From the NCBI GenBank assembly GCA_937148845.1, contig CAKZRW010000118.1, positions 1 to 37,100 of the forward strand: a DNA stretch of 37,100 bases, in the 5' to 3' direction. This DNA comes from an uncultured Actinomycetes bacterium. Lineage in GTDB: Bacteria > Actinomycetota > Thermoleophilia > RBG-16-64-13. Both the position numbers and the translations under genes were made by a program. The notes beneath the pieces are model-generated. The model saw nothing but the letters and a program-made list of their open reading frames with translations. It did not search any database and was not told the DNA's origin. Of the stretch, positions 1 to 8,035 are shown piece after piece; position 1 is the stretch's first letter, and each line of letters opens with the position of its first letter.

Positions 1-933
1 GCAGCACGCTCGTTCCCCGCTTTGGCGTTGGCTCAGAAAGCCCACTTGGCCGGTCGGGCGCTCACCCAGAGTATCCAGCTCCCGGACGCCCGGTGGCTCA
101 GCGTGGAAGTCGTGCCACTCTCCGGGGTCAGTTCGCGACGGCACGCCGACGTCTCTGCGAGCGGCGCCGCCGGCCATACGCTCTTCGTGATCCGAGACGA
201 GTCGGAGCGCCGTGCTACTGAGCAAATACGCCGTGACTTCGTGACCAACGTCTCCCATGAGCTCAAGACCCCCCTGGCCGGTCTTTCTTTGCTGGCTGAC
301 ACTCTACGCCATGCCATCGATGAGGACCCCCAGCAGGCGCAGAAGTTCGCGGAACGACTGTCCCAGGAGGTAGCGCGGCTCAACCGGTTGACCGAGGACC
401 TGCTTGCCCTTTCCCGGTTGGAAGATACCGAAGCGGCTGCCACCATAGTGCGCGCTCGGGTCGACTTACACACGTTAGCTGCAGCTATGCTGGAAGAGCT
501 CCGACCGGCAGCGGAGACCAAGAGCCACCAGGTCAGACTCGTCAGCAAGGGCGTAAAGCGTGTTGTAGTCAACGGCGACGAGGTCTCACTGCAGACCCTG
601 TTGCGCAACCTGCTGGACAACGCCATCCGTTACACAGAACCGGGTGGGCATATCCAGGTGGACGTGCGAACGGAAGTCGAGGCGAGCGGTCGCGCCTGGG
701 CTGTACTCGAAGTAAGCGACGACGGGGTCGGCATCCCTCTGGCCGACCAGAAGCGTATCTTCGAGCGTTTCTACCGGGTAGACAAAGCCCGCTCGCGGCA
801 GACCGGCGGCACCGGCTTGGGACTCAGCATCGTCAAGCACGTCGCCGAGCTCCATGGCGGCAAAGTAGAGGTGAAGAGCACCCTGGGTGTGGGCTCGACT
901 TTCACCGTGCGGCTGCCCGCAGTCGAAGAGTAG
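1..933 (+). CDS. Sensor histidine kinase, PhoR-like (5' end outside window)
   Basis: The reading frame is open from base 1, so the protein begins upstream of the window; a TTG at 22 is only the first internal start-like codon. What remains is the end of a PAS-like sensing region, then a HisKA dimerisation domain whose phospho-accepting His is in the motif [10 protein letters not shown] (residue 79 counted from the TTG), an N-box (LLDNAIRYT), a G1 box (DDGVGIP) and a G2 box ([12 protein letters not shown]). This is the complete catalytic half of a class I (PhoR/WalK-type) kinase. Such kinases usually follow an OmpR-type response regulator gene, which would lie before base 1. The cognate stimulus cannot be inferred because the sensor part is missing. 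Confidence 0.95.
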   Translation, partial: AARSFPALALAQKAHLAGRALTQSIQLPDARWLSVEVVPLSGVSSRRHADVSASGAAGHTLFVIRDESERRATEQIRRDFVTNVSHELKTPLAGLSLLADTLRHAIDEDPQQAQKFAERLSQEVARLNRLTEDLLALSRLEDTEAAATIVRARVDLHTLAAAMLEELRPAAETKSHQVRLVSKGVKRVVVNGDEVSLQTLLRNLLDNAIRYTEPGGHIQVDVRTEVEASGRAWAVLEVSDDGVGIPLADQKRIFERFYRVDKARSRQTGGTGLGLSIVKHVAELHGGKVEVKSTLGVGSTFTVRLPAVEE

Positions 934-998
934 CCCCCGGCTCGGCAGCACCAGCGGCCGGCGCGCGGCCTACGGGTGACCGGCTCGCGGCCGGGGCC
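933..998. terminator. GC-rich inverted repeats between convergent genes
   Basis: Between the convergent kinase and the next minus-strand gene, GCCCCCGG (933-940) can pair with CCGGGGCC (991-998). A smaller stem GGCCG/CGGCC (956-970) lies inside the loop. A bidirectional terminator is plausible by position, but there is no T-tract on either strand. Confidence 0.3.
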
Positions 999-1865
999 CT
1001 ACCGCGTAAGAAGCGACCCCTGCGGCGTGGTGCGCCTCGTGTTGGTTGTCTGCAGAAAGCCAGCCTCATCCACAGTACTATCGGTATTCCTGCAACCGCC
1101 GGCGCTCTCTGCCTGGTAGTTCACGAGCACAGCTCTTGCCTCGGCAAGCCGGCCCTCTTCGGTAAGGGCACGCAGGTCGCTCCAGCGGATCCTCACCGAG
1201 GGAGCGTCGCAGGAAGCGAAGACCTCCGACCATACCAGCGGACGGCCGAGGCAGACACCCGCCTTGGTGAGCGGGCCGCGCCGTACGAGTTCGGAAAGGT
1301 AGAGGTCACGGATGATGGTGGCCTCGCCTGACGCCAGGTCGGTCACTTCTGCTCTCCACGCCAGCTCCCGCTCAGCGCTGCGGAACACGCGGAGCCGGTA
1401 GGGGAGTCCCGGCAACCAGGTGTAGGCCAAGGTATTGGAATCTTCCGGGAAACCGGGTAGCCACGACCGGGAACCCGGGAGCAACCTTCCACCCAGTTCC
1501 AAAGCGGCGTACCCTCCCCAATTGGCCGCCGTGTTGCCCGGGTAACGAGCATTCCATTGCAGTCCGACATGTGCCCCGCCCAACACTCGATGTCCCGCCA
1601 CGAAGTCCACTTGCAGCGCCCAGAAGTAGAGGGAAGGCACCTGGGGCGGGACCAATACCTCGAGGACCGCCGACACTTCGGCAAGACCGATCGCTCCCCG
1701 CTCGACCTCGGGCGGCAGGCGCCATAGCAGGTGGAAGGAGGAGGCTTGGGAACGGGAGGGGACCTGAGCGCGGGCCTGCGGGTCCTCAGGCGCCGAACTC
1801 AGCCTTGCCCAGATGGCCTTGAGAGAGCGCCACTGCGGGTGAAGGCTTGCGAAGATGTTGCTCAC
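999..1865 (-). CDS. Hypothetical protein of unknown function
   Basis: This is a 288-residue soluble protein with no signal peptide or membrane segment. I do not recognise the family with confidence. The middle is rich in aromatic residues and short beta-like stretches (LQWNARYPGNTAANWGGY at about 102-119, then a segment resembling a polysaccharide-lyase or carbohydrate-binding beta sheet), which could suit a sugar-binding or DUF3472-like jelly-roll fold; that is a guess. The C-terminus holds a conserved-looking GGCRNTDSTVDEAGF block. The start used is a GTG at 1865 with no clear ribosome site, so the first 40 or so residues may not be translated. It converges on the kinase at 1-933 and stands alone as a transcription unit. 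Confidence 0.6.
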   Translation of the reverse strand: MSNIFASLHPQWRSLKAIWARLSSAPEDPQARAQVPSRSQASSFHLLWRLPPEVERGAIGLAEVSAVLEVLVPPQVPSLYFWALQVDFVAGHRVLGGAHVGLQWNARYPGNTAANWGGYAALELGGRLLPGSRSWLPGFPEDSNTLAYTWLPGLPYRLRVFRSAERELAWRAEVTDLASGEATIIRDLYLSELVRRGPLTKAGVCLGRPLVWSEVFASCDAPSVRIRWSDLRALTEEGRLAEARAVLVNYQAESAGGCRNTDSTVDEAGFLQTTNTRRTTPQGSLLTR

Positions 1866-2287
1866 CAGTCTGGCCGACCATGCAGCTAAGGATTACGGCT
1901 ACCTATTCGGGCTGATCCAACGAGTCAAGGAAGTCTGCCAACGAGTGCTTGAGGAAGTACTCAAGAGCTGCAAAAGATCTCTGCAAATCGAAGCCCTTCG
2001 GTCGAAGCGCAGCTTGGAGGGCAAGGCCATCGACCACCGCGACCATCAGCGATACGAATCCAATATGACATACTCAAGACGTCTTCAATTCTCCATTCGG
2101 GTCAACCACCCGGTCGGTTGATGTACAAGTGCAATGTAAGCCGCTGCTCCGGTCCGCGCAAGTGGACTCCGAGAACCCACGGGTGGCCTTGACACTCTAG
2201 CGGCACCGTATGTGGCACCCGTCATGGCACCCGGACGGGCGACAACCTGTCACTACCCGTCAGCTACGGCGTCTGCAGAGCGCTGCA
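1866..2287. other. Long intergenic stretch with no credible gene
   Basis: About 420 nt without a gene I can defend. By eye it is less GC-rich than its surroundings, especially 1900-2150. It holds a 9-bp direct repeat CCAACGAGT with a 21-bp period (1917-1925 and 1938-1946), a small inverted repeat CTTGAG/CTCAAG (1948-1965), an inverted repeat TCAACC/GGTTGA near 2100-2120, and a direct repeat TGGCACCCG (2213-2221 and 2225-2233). An 88-codon frame (1855-2121, plus) is open, but it starts inside the opposite gene and resembles nothing I know. It could be a decayed gene or a scar of a lost mobile element. No tRNA or integrase is visible. Confidence 0.4.
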
Positions 2288-2312
2288 GCCGGACCGGAGA
2301 CCTCCGGCCGGC
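2288..2312 (-). terminator. Strong GC hairpin downstream of the nitroreductase gene
   Basis: GCCGG-CCGGAG can pair with CTCCGG-T-CCGGC (11 bp with one bulged base, 2-nt loop), starting 14 nt beyond the stop codon of the minus-strand nitroreductase. A second palindrome (CTGCAG on both sides of a 4-nt loop) follows it. There is no downstream U-run, so this may end transcription of the pta-ackA region only with help or act as a 3' stabiliser. Confidence 0.4.
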
Positions 2313-2325
2313 TTTGGGCGACCAC

Positions 2326-2922
2326 CTAGAGCAGTATCTCCTCCAGCGGGTAGCGCCACTTCGGATGCGGCTCGTCTGCCCCGTAGCCGAGGGCTACCAA
2401 GAGCACCGCCCTAAGATGCGAAGGCAAGCCCAATATCCGGCTGTACTTGTCGGGCAGGAAATGAGTCATGGGACAGGAATCCAGACCCAGCGCAGTGGCT
2501 CCCAACAAGGCATGGGTCGCCGCGATGTACACCTGGCTCTGCAACCAGGCCTGCATCTCGCTCGGGGGCAGGTGACTCATCTCGGTAGCGATGCCCATGA
2601 CGATGTCGTGCACCCTCTCGGGTACACCATGCTCTTTCATGGCCCGGCTGAGCCGCTCGCATTGTGCGCCGAAGTCTGTGTCCACGCAGAAGACGAGGAG
2701 ATGGGAGCAGCTCTTGATCTGGGGCTCATCAGGCGTGGCGGGTTCGAGCAGCGCCTTGGTCTCAGCATCGGCCACCACTTTGATCCGCCAGGGCTGCAGG
2801 TTAAGCCCCGAGGGGGCCCAGCGCACCAACTCGAGGAGCTCCTTGATGGTCTCCTCGGGGATGGTGCGGGGCTGGAACTGTTTGGTAGCGTAGCGACGAG
2901 TGACGATATCCTTGAATTCCAT
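2326..2922 (-). CDS. Nitroreductase family protein (FMN-dependent)
   Basis: A 198-residue protein of the NfsB/FRase I-like nitroreductase fold, which uses FMN and NAD(P)H to reduce nitro groups, quinones or related electrophiles. It starts with the typical RRYATKQF motif near residues 9-16 (FMN phosphate binding) followed by APSGLNLQPW near 36-45, another flavin-contact motif, and has the usual length. I place the start at ATG 2922 because GGGGGAGG sits 8 nt before it; a longer frame to 2970 runs into the upstream tandem repeat and has no ribosome site. It follows ackA by 94 nt on the same strand, so it may be the last gene of the fermentation cluster, supplying an electron sink. The true substrate is unknown. 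Confidence 0.85.
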   Translation of the reverse strand: MEFKDIVTRRYATKQFQPRTIPEETIKELLELVRWAPSGLNLQPWRIKVVADAETKALLEPATPDEPQIKSCSHLLVFCVDTDFGAQCERLSRAMKEHGVPERVHDIVMGIATEMSHLPPSEMQAWLQSQVYIAATHALLGATALGLDSCPMTHFLPDKYSRILGLPSHLRAVLLVALGYGADEPHPKWRYPLEEILL

Positions 2923-2946
2923 CTCTTGATCCTCCCCCGTCGAAGT

Positions 2947-3021
2947 GGTCTGAGGGCAACATCCCGTCATCGGCCTGAGGGCAACATCCTGTCATCGGTC
3001 TGAAGGCGACACCCTCTCAGC
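2947..3021. repeat. Three 25-bp tandem repeats between ackA and the nitroreductase gene
   Basis: Units at 2947-2971, 2972-2996 and 2997-3021. Units 1 and 2 differ at two positions; unit 3 is more diverged and overlaps the ackA stop codon. The array ends about 25 nt before the nitroreductase start, so it lies in its leader or promoter. The 25-bp period is not a multiple of three, which argues against coding. Confidence 0.85.
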
Positions 3022-4165
3022 CTAGCACGAGAGCGGCCGTCTCTTCAGCAATGAGCCGCTCCTCATCGGTAGGCACTACCAGCACGCGGACTGCGGAGTC
3101 CTCGGCCTGTATCTCCGCCTCGCAACCGCGAGCCGCGGCATTGGCCTGAGGATCGAGGCGGAGACTTAAGAAAGCAAAATCGGCACACACCAGCTCCCGC
3201 ACCTGGGGGCTGTTCTCGCCCACCCCGGCCGTGAAGGCAAGCACGTCCAACCCTCCCAAGACCGCCGCATAGGCTCCCACATACTTCCGCAGCCGGTAAC
3301 AGTAGAGCTCGAGAGCCAACCGACAGCGCTCGTCCCCCGCCTCCACTCCGGCCAAGATGTCGCGCATGTCGTTGCTTCTTCCCGAGACCCCCAGCAGCCC
3401 GCTCTCCTCGTTCAGGAGGCGATCCACTTCCTCCACCGGATAGCCCAGCTTCTGCTGCAAGAAGAGGAGCACCCCCGGATCCAAGTCACCTCCCCGGCTG
3501 CCCATTACCAGTCCTTCCAGCGGGGTGAGGCCCATGCTGGTGTCCACCGCGCGCCCTCCGTACACCGCCGTGACACTGGCTCCGTTGCCCAAATGAGCGA
3601 TCACCGTCTTGAGCTCGGCCAGTCGACCGCCAAGCAGAACATCCAGGCGCTGACTGACATACTGGTAAGAGATACCGTGGAAGCCGTACCGCCGCACCCC
3701 GTGGTCCCGGTAGAGGTGATAGGGCAGCGCATACACGTGAGCCCGTGGGGGCAGACCGGCGTGAAACGCAGTGTCGAACACGGCCACCTGCGGTACGCTG
3801 GGAAGAAGACGCATCGCTTCCTTGATGCCGAGCAGTGCAGGGGGATTGTGGAGTGGAGCAAGCGGCACACATTCCTCGATGGCTGTGAGCACCTCCGGGG
3901 TCACCTTGACCGCTGAGGTGAACCGAGCCCCCCCGTGGACTACCCGATGGCCTACCGCATCCACCTCGTCCAAGCCTCCTAGCGCACCGGTCCCGGGAGC
4001 CACCAGACGTTCGCTTACCAGCTCCAGGGCCTGGCCATGATCGGCCACGCCCCGTTCCTCACCTATGCGGTCGACGATGCCCTCGGCCAAGGCTCGCCCG
4101 AGTTCCGTGTCGTACAGCTCGTACTTGACCGAGGAGCTACCGCAATTGAGCACCAGGATCTTCAT
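3017..4165 (-). CDS. ackA: Acetate kinase
   Basis: A 382-residue acetate kinase, which makes ATP and acetate from acetyl phosphate and ADP (reversible). The N-terminus has the first acetate kinase signature (ILVLNCGSSSVKYEL, residues 3-17), and VFDTAFH lies near 165-171 (second signature). Length is close to the family norm of about 400. ATG 4165 overlaps the pta stop as ATGA, and a GGGGG run precedes it, so the two genes are translationally coupled. An in-frame extension upstream of 4165 runs inside pta and is not used. With pta it forms the standard acetyl-CoA to acetate route giving substrate-level ATP, as expected in a fermentative anaerobe. Confidence 0.97.
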   Translation of the reverse strand: MKILVLNCGSSSVKYELYDTELGRALAEGIVDRIGEERGVADHGQALELVSERLVAPGTGALGGLDEVDAVGHRVVHGGARFTSAVKVTPEVLTAIEECVPLAPLHNPPALLGIKEAMRLLPSVPQVAVFDTAFHAGLPPRAHVYALPYHLYRDHGVRRYGFHGISYQYVSQRLDVLLGGRLAELKTVIAHLGNGASVTAVYGGRAVDTSMGLTPLEGLVMGSRGGDLDPGVLLFLQQKLGYPVEEVDRLLNEESGLLGVSGRSNDMRDILAGVEAGDERCRLALELYCYRLRKYVGAYAAVLGGLDVLAFTAGVGENSPQVRELVCADFAFLSLRLDPQANAAARGCEAEIQAEDSAVRVLVVPTDEERLIAEETAALVLG

Positions 4166-5175
4166 CGCGAGCCCCCGGTAAGAGCACAAGCGGCCGCTAC
4201 CATGGTGATGGTGCCCACCACATCGCTTACCGACGAACCGCGGGAAAGGTCGCTGACTGTGGCCGCTAGGCCCTGGAGAAGCGGGCCGTAGGCCTCGGCG
4301 CGGGCGAAACGTTGCACGCATTTGTAGGCGATATTGCCAGCGTTGAGGTCGGGGAAGATCAGCACGTTAGCCCGGCCCGCCACCGGGCTCTCGCCTTCGG
4401 TCTTGCGAGCAGCTACCTCGGGCACTATGGCAGCGTCGAGTTGCAGTTCACCATCCACAGCCAAGGCGGGCTCCCTTTCCCGCAGCAAGCGCAGGGCCTC
4501 TCGAATGCGAGCCACAGACGCATCATAGCCACTCGCCTTGGTAGAGAACGAAAGGAGAGCCACCCGCGGCTCCCAGCCCAGCAACTCCCGCGCCGTACGG
4601 GCCGTGGCCAAGGCTATCTCGGCCAGACCGGGCGCGTCTGGCGCGACCACCACCCCGCAGTCAGCGAAGATGATGTACTCGCCTTCGGGGCCCGCAAAAC
4701 CCGGTACGCGCATGAGGAACATGCTCGAAAGAAGCGAGGCTCCCTCACGCAGCTCATGGAACAGCCGGCTGGCGAAGATGACCTCTTGGGTGGGGTTAGA
4801 ACGTCCCGCCACCATCGCTTGCCCCTCGCCGAGAGCGACAAGCAGGGACGCCACGACAAGCGGTGAACGCAAGCGCCGTTCTGCCCGCGACGGCGACATG
4901 GCGGGGAAGCGCTTCAGGCAATCGGCGAGGAGTCGCTCTCGGACTTCTTCGTCGCCAGTGTCGATCAGATCCATTCCCTCGAGCTCGATCCCGCCACGAC
5001 GCCCGACTTCGACCACCCTCTGGGGATTTCCCACCAGGACAGGGACAGCCACCTCTGCCTCAAACACCTCTCGCGCCGCTGCCAGGACGATCTCGTCCTC
5101 GGCCTCGGGCAACACCACTCGTGGACAAGTCTGCCTGGCTTTCTCGCGTAAGCAGACCAAGACGTCCGCCGGCAT
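4162..5175 (-). CDS. pta: Phosphate acetyltransferase
   Basis: A 337-residue phosphotransacetylase of the short form (catalytic PTA_PTB domain only, no N-terminal DRTGG or BioD-like domain). It interconverts acetyl-CoA plus phosphate and acetyl phosphate plus CoA. It contains the conserved stretch GRSNPTQEVIFASRL and the C-terminal block with DLNAGNIAYK characteristic of the family. Start ATG 5175 is preceded by a near-perfect AGGAGGTGA ribosome site 3-4 nt upstream; frames continuing to 5220 run into the tandem repeats. It overlaps ackA by 4 nt. It lies 92 nt downstream of the DAPG hydrolase-like gene on the same strand. Confidence 0.96.
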   Translation of the reverse strand: MPADVLVCLREKARQTCPRVVLPEAEDEIVLAAAREVFEAEVAVPVLVGNPQRVVEVGRRGGIELEGMDLIDTGDEEVRERLLADCLKRFPAMSPSRAERRLRSPLVVASLLVALGEGQAMVAGRSNPTQEVIFASRLFHELREGASLLSSMFLMRVPGFAGPEGEYIIFADCGVVVAPDAPGLAEIALATARTARELLGWEPRVALLSFSTKASGYDASVARIREALRLLREREPALAVDGELQLDAAIVPEVAARKTEGESPVAGRANVLIFPDLNAGNIAYKCVQRFARAEAYGPLLQGLAATVSDLSRGSSVSDVVGTITMVAAACALTGGSR

Positions 5176-5195
5176 GCTCACCTCCTGGACTGGAG

Positions 5196-5258
5196 CCACC
5201 TGGCCCCGGCTCGATGCCACCTGGCCCCGGCTCGATGCAGCCTGGCCCCGGCTTACTG
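5196..5258. repeat. Three 21-bp tandem repeats upstream of pta
   Basis: Units at 5196-5216, 5217-5237 and 5238-5258. The first two are identical; the third diverges at its ends. The common core is CCTGGCCCCGGCT. The array lies between the stop codon at 5268 and the pta ribosome site at about 5180-5187, so it is transcribed in the leader of pta if the genes form an operon. Confidence 0.85.
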
Positions 5259-5267
5259 GACCTTGGC

Positions 5268-6149
5268 TCAGACCACCACGCCACCCGTCTCTGCGTAGAT
5301 CTCGGGCAGAAGCACCCTTAGGTTCGAGTATTCCAGTATGCAGTGCCGGAACAATCCCGCAGGGACAGCCTCGGGGATAGTCATCCCTTCGAGGAGAGCA
5401 AACTGTGGCTTCTTATCGACGATCTGCCACCCCATCCAGAAGCGGGTGCGCATCTCCACACCTCTACTCGGGGCTGCTCCGCCGGCCGCCTGGTGGCTTT
5501 CGGGGCCTTCGTCCTGCGGCAATTCTCGGACGAAGTGGCACATGGCGACGGGCAGCAGCGGCGAGCCCTCGGGAGCCTGGCCCGACTTCACCAAGACGTT
5601 GGCCGCCACCAGAGTAGCCACGTTGGGTGCGTGCCAGCGCGACATGTCGAAGCCGAAGTCTTCCGGGGTCATGAAGCTGATCCAGAGATCATCGGCGCCC
5701 TGACCAATATCCTCGTACACGTGATGAGTGATGCCTTGAAACTTGAGTCGCAGCGGGCGCTCAGGGTCGAGAACCTTAGCCCGGTCTTCGTCGCTAAGGG
5801 AAACCGCGTAGTGATCCTCCGGCGACCAGAGCATATAGCGAAGATCCTCGAGTCCATGCCAAGCAAACCACCAGTTGATCATGTCAGCAGTCACTCCTGG
5901 CATGGGATGACACACCGCAACGTACGCACCGCCACCGGGCAGTAGGCAGTAGCCGGTCTCGCCCGGGAGATAGCCGGGGAGTAACAGGTCATCTCTGCGC
6001 TCGATGGGCAGCGGTTCTGCCGGGTCAAGAGGGCGCGGGTCTTGTAACCAGGGCGCCAACTCTGGGGTGACTCCAGAATGTTCCCGGTAAAAATACTTGG
6101 CATAAGGCTTGGCTTTTTCCTCGGGCGTCAGGTCACGGAGCCTAGGCAC
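5268..6149 (-). CDS. DAPG/phloretin hydrolase family protein (PhlG-like)
   Basis: A 293-residue cytoplasmic protein resembling the PhlG family, Zn-dependent hydrolases that cut a C-C bond between an aromatic ring and an acyl group (2,4-diacetylphloroglucinol to monoacetylphloroglucinol plus acetate; phloretin to phloroglucinol plus phloretic acid). The block GVTADMINWWFAWH (85-98) followed by SPEDHY (109-114) is characteristic. Likely metal ligands by analogy with PhlG are H113, E146 and the HCILE pair H269/E273, with spacing like the published H129, E160, H270, E274. The start is a GTG at 6149 with AAGGAGG 8 nt before it. It precedes pta-ackA on the same strand, so released acetate or acyl units may link to that pathway. 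The substrate is unproven; many relatives are annotated only as DAPG hydrolase family. Confidence 0.8.
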   Translation of the reverse strand: MPRLRDLTPEEKAKPYAKYFYREHSGVTPELAPWLQDPRPLDPAEPLPIERRDDLLLPGYLPGETGYCLLPGGGAYVAVCHPMPGVTADMINWWFAWHGLEDLRYMLWSPEDHYAVSLSDEDRAKVLDPERPLRLKFQGITHHVYEDIGQGADDLWISFMTPEDFGFDMSRWHAPNVATLVAANVLVKSGQAPEGSPLLPVAMCHFVRELPQDEGPESHQAAGGAAPSRGVEMRTRFWMGWQIVDKKPQFALLEGMTIPEAVPAGLFRHCILEYSNLRVLLPEIYAETGGVVV

Positions 6150-6343
6150 TTGACAGCCTCCTTATCCTTCACATGTTTCCTCTGTGCGCGTCAGCTATCT
6201 TGCAGCCAACCTAGTCTATCTATTTCAGATTGTCCCACGTGCGACAGCAGCGTGCGGCTGAGAAGGAGTAAACTACGGGCGTTTGCGCCCTGCACAACGA
6301 CCCGAGGCGTCAGCCAGGTATCGAGACTTGCCGGAGGATGCTC
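6150..6343. promoter_or_regulatory. Divergent intergenic region with a leader hairpin
   Basis: This 194-nt region separates the PhlG-like gene (minus) from the CHRD gene (plus) and must carry promoters for both. I find no convincing -35/-10 pair on either strand. A perfect small hairpin GGGCG-TTTG-CGCCC lies at 6277-6290, and an AAGGAG at about 6263-6268 precedes it with no start codon at the right distance. Confidence 0.35.
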
Positions 6344-6979
6344 ATGAGCCCAGTCGACCGTCGTCCGCTCACTCCTCGAGCGAGGGCACGGGAAAAGCGT
6401 CGCAAAGAGATACGCCGTCGCCGGCTTGTCGCCGGGGGCGGACTGCTGGTCTTGATCATCCTGATCATCGTCCTTGCCGCCACTTGCGGAGGGTCCGACC
6501 AGGCCACAACGACGACCTCTGAGGGCAGCGGGGGCGCGACATCCTCGTCCGATACGACTTCGACCACCCTAGGCGCTGCCACCTACGTCGCCGAGCTCAC
6601 GGGGGACCAGGCTGTGCCACCCGTCGAAACCCAGGCTACTGGCACCTTGATCCTGAGCTACGACCCCGAAACCGGCTCCATGGCCTTCTCCCTGGGAGTC
6701 GATTCCCTCAGCGACCCGCAGGTGGCCGCCATCTTCGAAGGAGCCGAAGGCGAAGAGGGCTCGGCAGTGGTCACCCTTTTTGCCGGGCCTGCCAAGCAAG
6801 GTGGATTCACCGGGACACTGGCCGAAGGCACCATAACCGACGATGACCTGACCGGCAGCCTGAGCGGAGGTACTCTGGCCGATCTGGTGACCTTGATCAA
6901 CGACGGTCGCGCGTACGTGACTGTCGGAACGGCTAAGCATCCCACCGAGGCCCTGAGGGGCACGATCGCAGAGCAGTAG
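6344..6979 (+). CDS. Secreted or membrane-anchored CHRD-domain protein
   Basis: A 211-residue protein with a very basic N-terminus (many Arg/Lys, residues 5-28), one hydrophobic segment (about 30-48), a Thr/Ser/Gly-rich linker (about 52-78), and a CHRD domain (about 80-211). The domain is recognised by the opening YVAELTGDQAVPPVET and the closing segment with LRGTI. CHRD domains were named after chordin, occur in many bacterial extracytoplasmic proteins, and have no agreed function in bacteria. The sequence ATG at 6338 abuts the GGAGG, so ATG 6344, 6 nt downstream of it, is the likely start. The gene is monocistronic and converges on the Tad locus. Confidence 0.85.
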   Translation: MSPVDRRPLTPRARAREKRRKEIRRRRLVAGGGLLVLIILIIVLAATCGGSDQATTTTSEGSGGATSSSDTTSTTLGAATYVAELTGDQAVPPVETQATGTLILSYDPETGSMAFSLGVDSLSDPQVAAIFEGAEGEEGSAVVTLFAGPAKQGGFTGTLAEGTITDDDLTGSLSGGTLADLVTLINDGRAYVTVGTAKHPTEALRGTIAEQ

Positions 6980-7037
6980 CTGAGCACGATCGCAGCGTAG
7001 TAGCCGAAGTCTGAAATCGCCTGGGCTTTCGGCCGGA

Positions 7038-7063
7038 GCCGTGACAGCGCGGCCTACCACGGC
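7038..7063. terminator. Inverted repeat between convergent CHRD and tadC genes
   Basis: GCCGTG (7038-7043) pairs with CACGGC (7058-7063) over a 14-nt loop, 13 nt past the tadC stop on the minus strand. No T-run follows, so terminator function is only suggested by position. A partial direct repeat CACGATCGCAG (6961-6971 and 6984-6994) lies at the 3' end of the CHRD gene. Confidence 0.25.
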
Positions 7064-7076
7064 ACCGGTCGGCTTC

Positions 7077-8003
7077 TCACCCCAGTAAGGCCTGGTAGAT
7101 TTTGATCGCTGCCGGCCCCACGATCACCACGAACATGGCGGGGAAGATGCAGATGATGAGCGGCAGGAGCAACTTCACCGGGGTCTTCTGAGCAGCTTCT
7201 TCGATACGCTGGTGGTGGATAGTGCGTATCTGTTCTGCCTGCACACGGAGCACCCGACCCAGACTGACTCCGAGCTGCTGGGACTGGATAAGAGCTGTAA
7301 CGAAAGTGGTGAGGTCTTCCACGCCGCACCTGTCGGCCATCTCGCGCAGAGCCGCCGACCGGGGCTTGCCCATCCGGATCTCGTGCAGAGTGAGAAGAAT
7401 CTCTTCTTTGAAGGGCCCCCGCATGCGCTCGGCGATCTTGGCCATGGCGGAATCGAAACCCAGCCCCGCCTCCACGCTCACCGTCAGGAGATCGAGAAAG
7501 TCGGGCAGCACCCGAGTGATCTGTTGTTTGCGGCTGCTCGTGGCCGAACTCAAGATAAGGTCAGGCAAGTAATACGTGAAGACGACCACAAAGACAGCGA
7601 GGATGATGAACCAAAGCCAGGGGATGACCTGGAAAGCTGCAAGAATGACGAGCACGATGACACCGAACACCAGGGACACGAACTTGAGTACTAGGAGACC
7701 ATTCACGTCGAGTCCCCAAGGTCGGCCCGCCATCTGTATCTTGTGCTCCAGCTTGCGGATGCGACCCACCGGGGTGATGCTTCGAGCGATACCTGACAGC
7801 CTGCGCACCGCTGGGACCAGCAGTCGCTGGGTCACCGGCTGTTCCAACTCGGCCCTACGCAGGGCCTGCGAATCGTAGGCGGCCAGTCGGTCGAGAGACT
7901 CACTCACCTTCTCTCTCACTCCACCCCGCCGCAGGCCCGTGACCAACACGAACACGATAGCGAGGATGAGGATGATGAGTGCTATCAGGAAGCCGTATTG
8001 CAT
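7077..8003 (-). CDS. tadC: Tad pilus inner-membrane protein TadC (T2SS F family)
   Basis: A 308-residue membrane protein of the type II secretion F / GspF family, TadC branch. It has an N-terminal membrane helix (about 4-24), a cytoplasmic stretch, a pair of helices near 100-145, the conserved cytoplasmic F domain with LPDFLDLLTVSVEAGLGFD (about 165-183) and a C-terminal helix (about 278-300). TadB and TadC form the membrane platform that works with the CpaF/TadA ATPase to assemble Flp pili. It starts 32 nt after the VWA-TadB stop and is the last gene of the operon. Only a weak ribosome site is visible. Confidence 0.93.
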   Translation of the reverse strand: MQYGFLIALIILILAIVFVLVTGLRRGGVREKVSESLDRLAAYDSQALRRAELEQPVTQRLLVPAVRRLSGIARSITPVGRIRKLEHKIQMAGRPWGLDVNGLLVLKFVSLVFGVIVLVILAAFQVIPWLWFIILAVFVVVFTYYLPDLILSSATSSRKQQITRVLPDFLDLLTVSVEAGLGFDSAMAKIAERMRGPFKEEILLTLHEIRMGKPRSAALREMADRCGVEDLTTFVTALIQSQQLGVSLGRVLRVQAEQIRTIHHQRIEEAAQKTPVKLLLPLIICIFPAMFVVIVGPAAIKIYQALLG

Positions 8004-8035
8004 GGCAGTCTCTTTCTGCTCACCTTTCTACTCGT

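Noticed and set aside
1855-2121. An 88-codon plus-strand frame
   Set aside because: Starts inside the divergent gene and matches nothing I know; kept only as part of the gene-free region, since a weak AAGG precedes it and it cannot be fully excluded.
2212-3003. A 263-codon plus-strand frame opposite the nitroreductase
   Set aside because: Antisense to a gene with clear flavin-binding motifs and a good ribosome site.
4538-5380. A 280-codon plus-strand frame across pta and the 21-bp repeats
   Set aside because: Very rich in Arg, Ser and Thr, no recognisable domain, antisense to pta, and its repeats merely reflect the DNA repeat.
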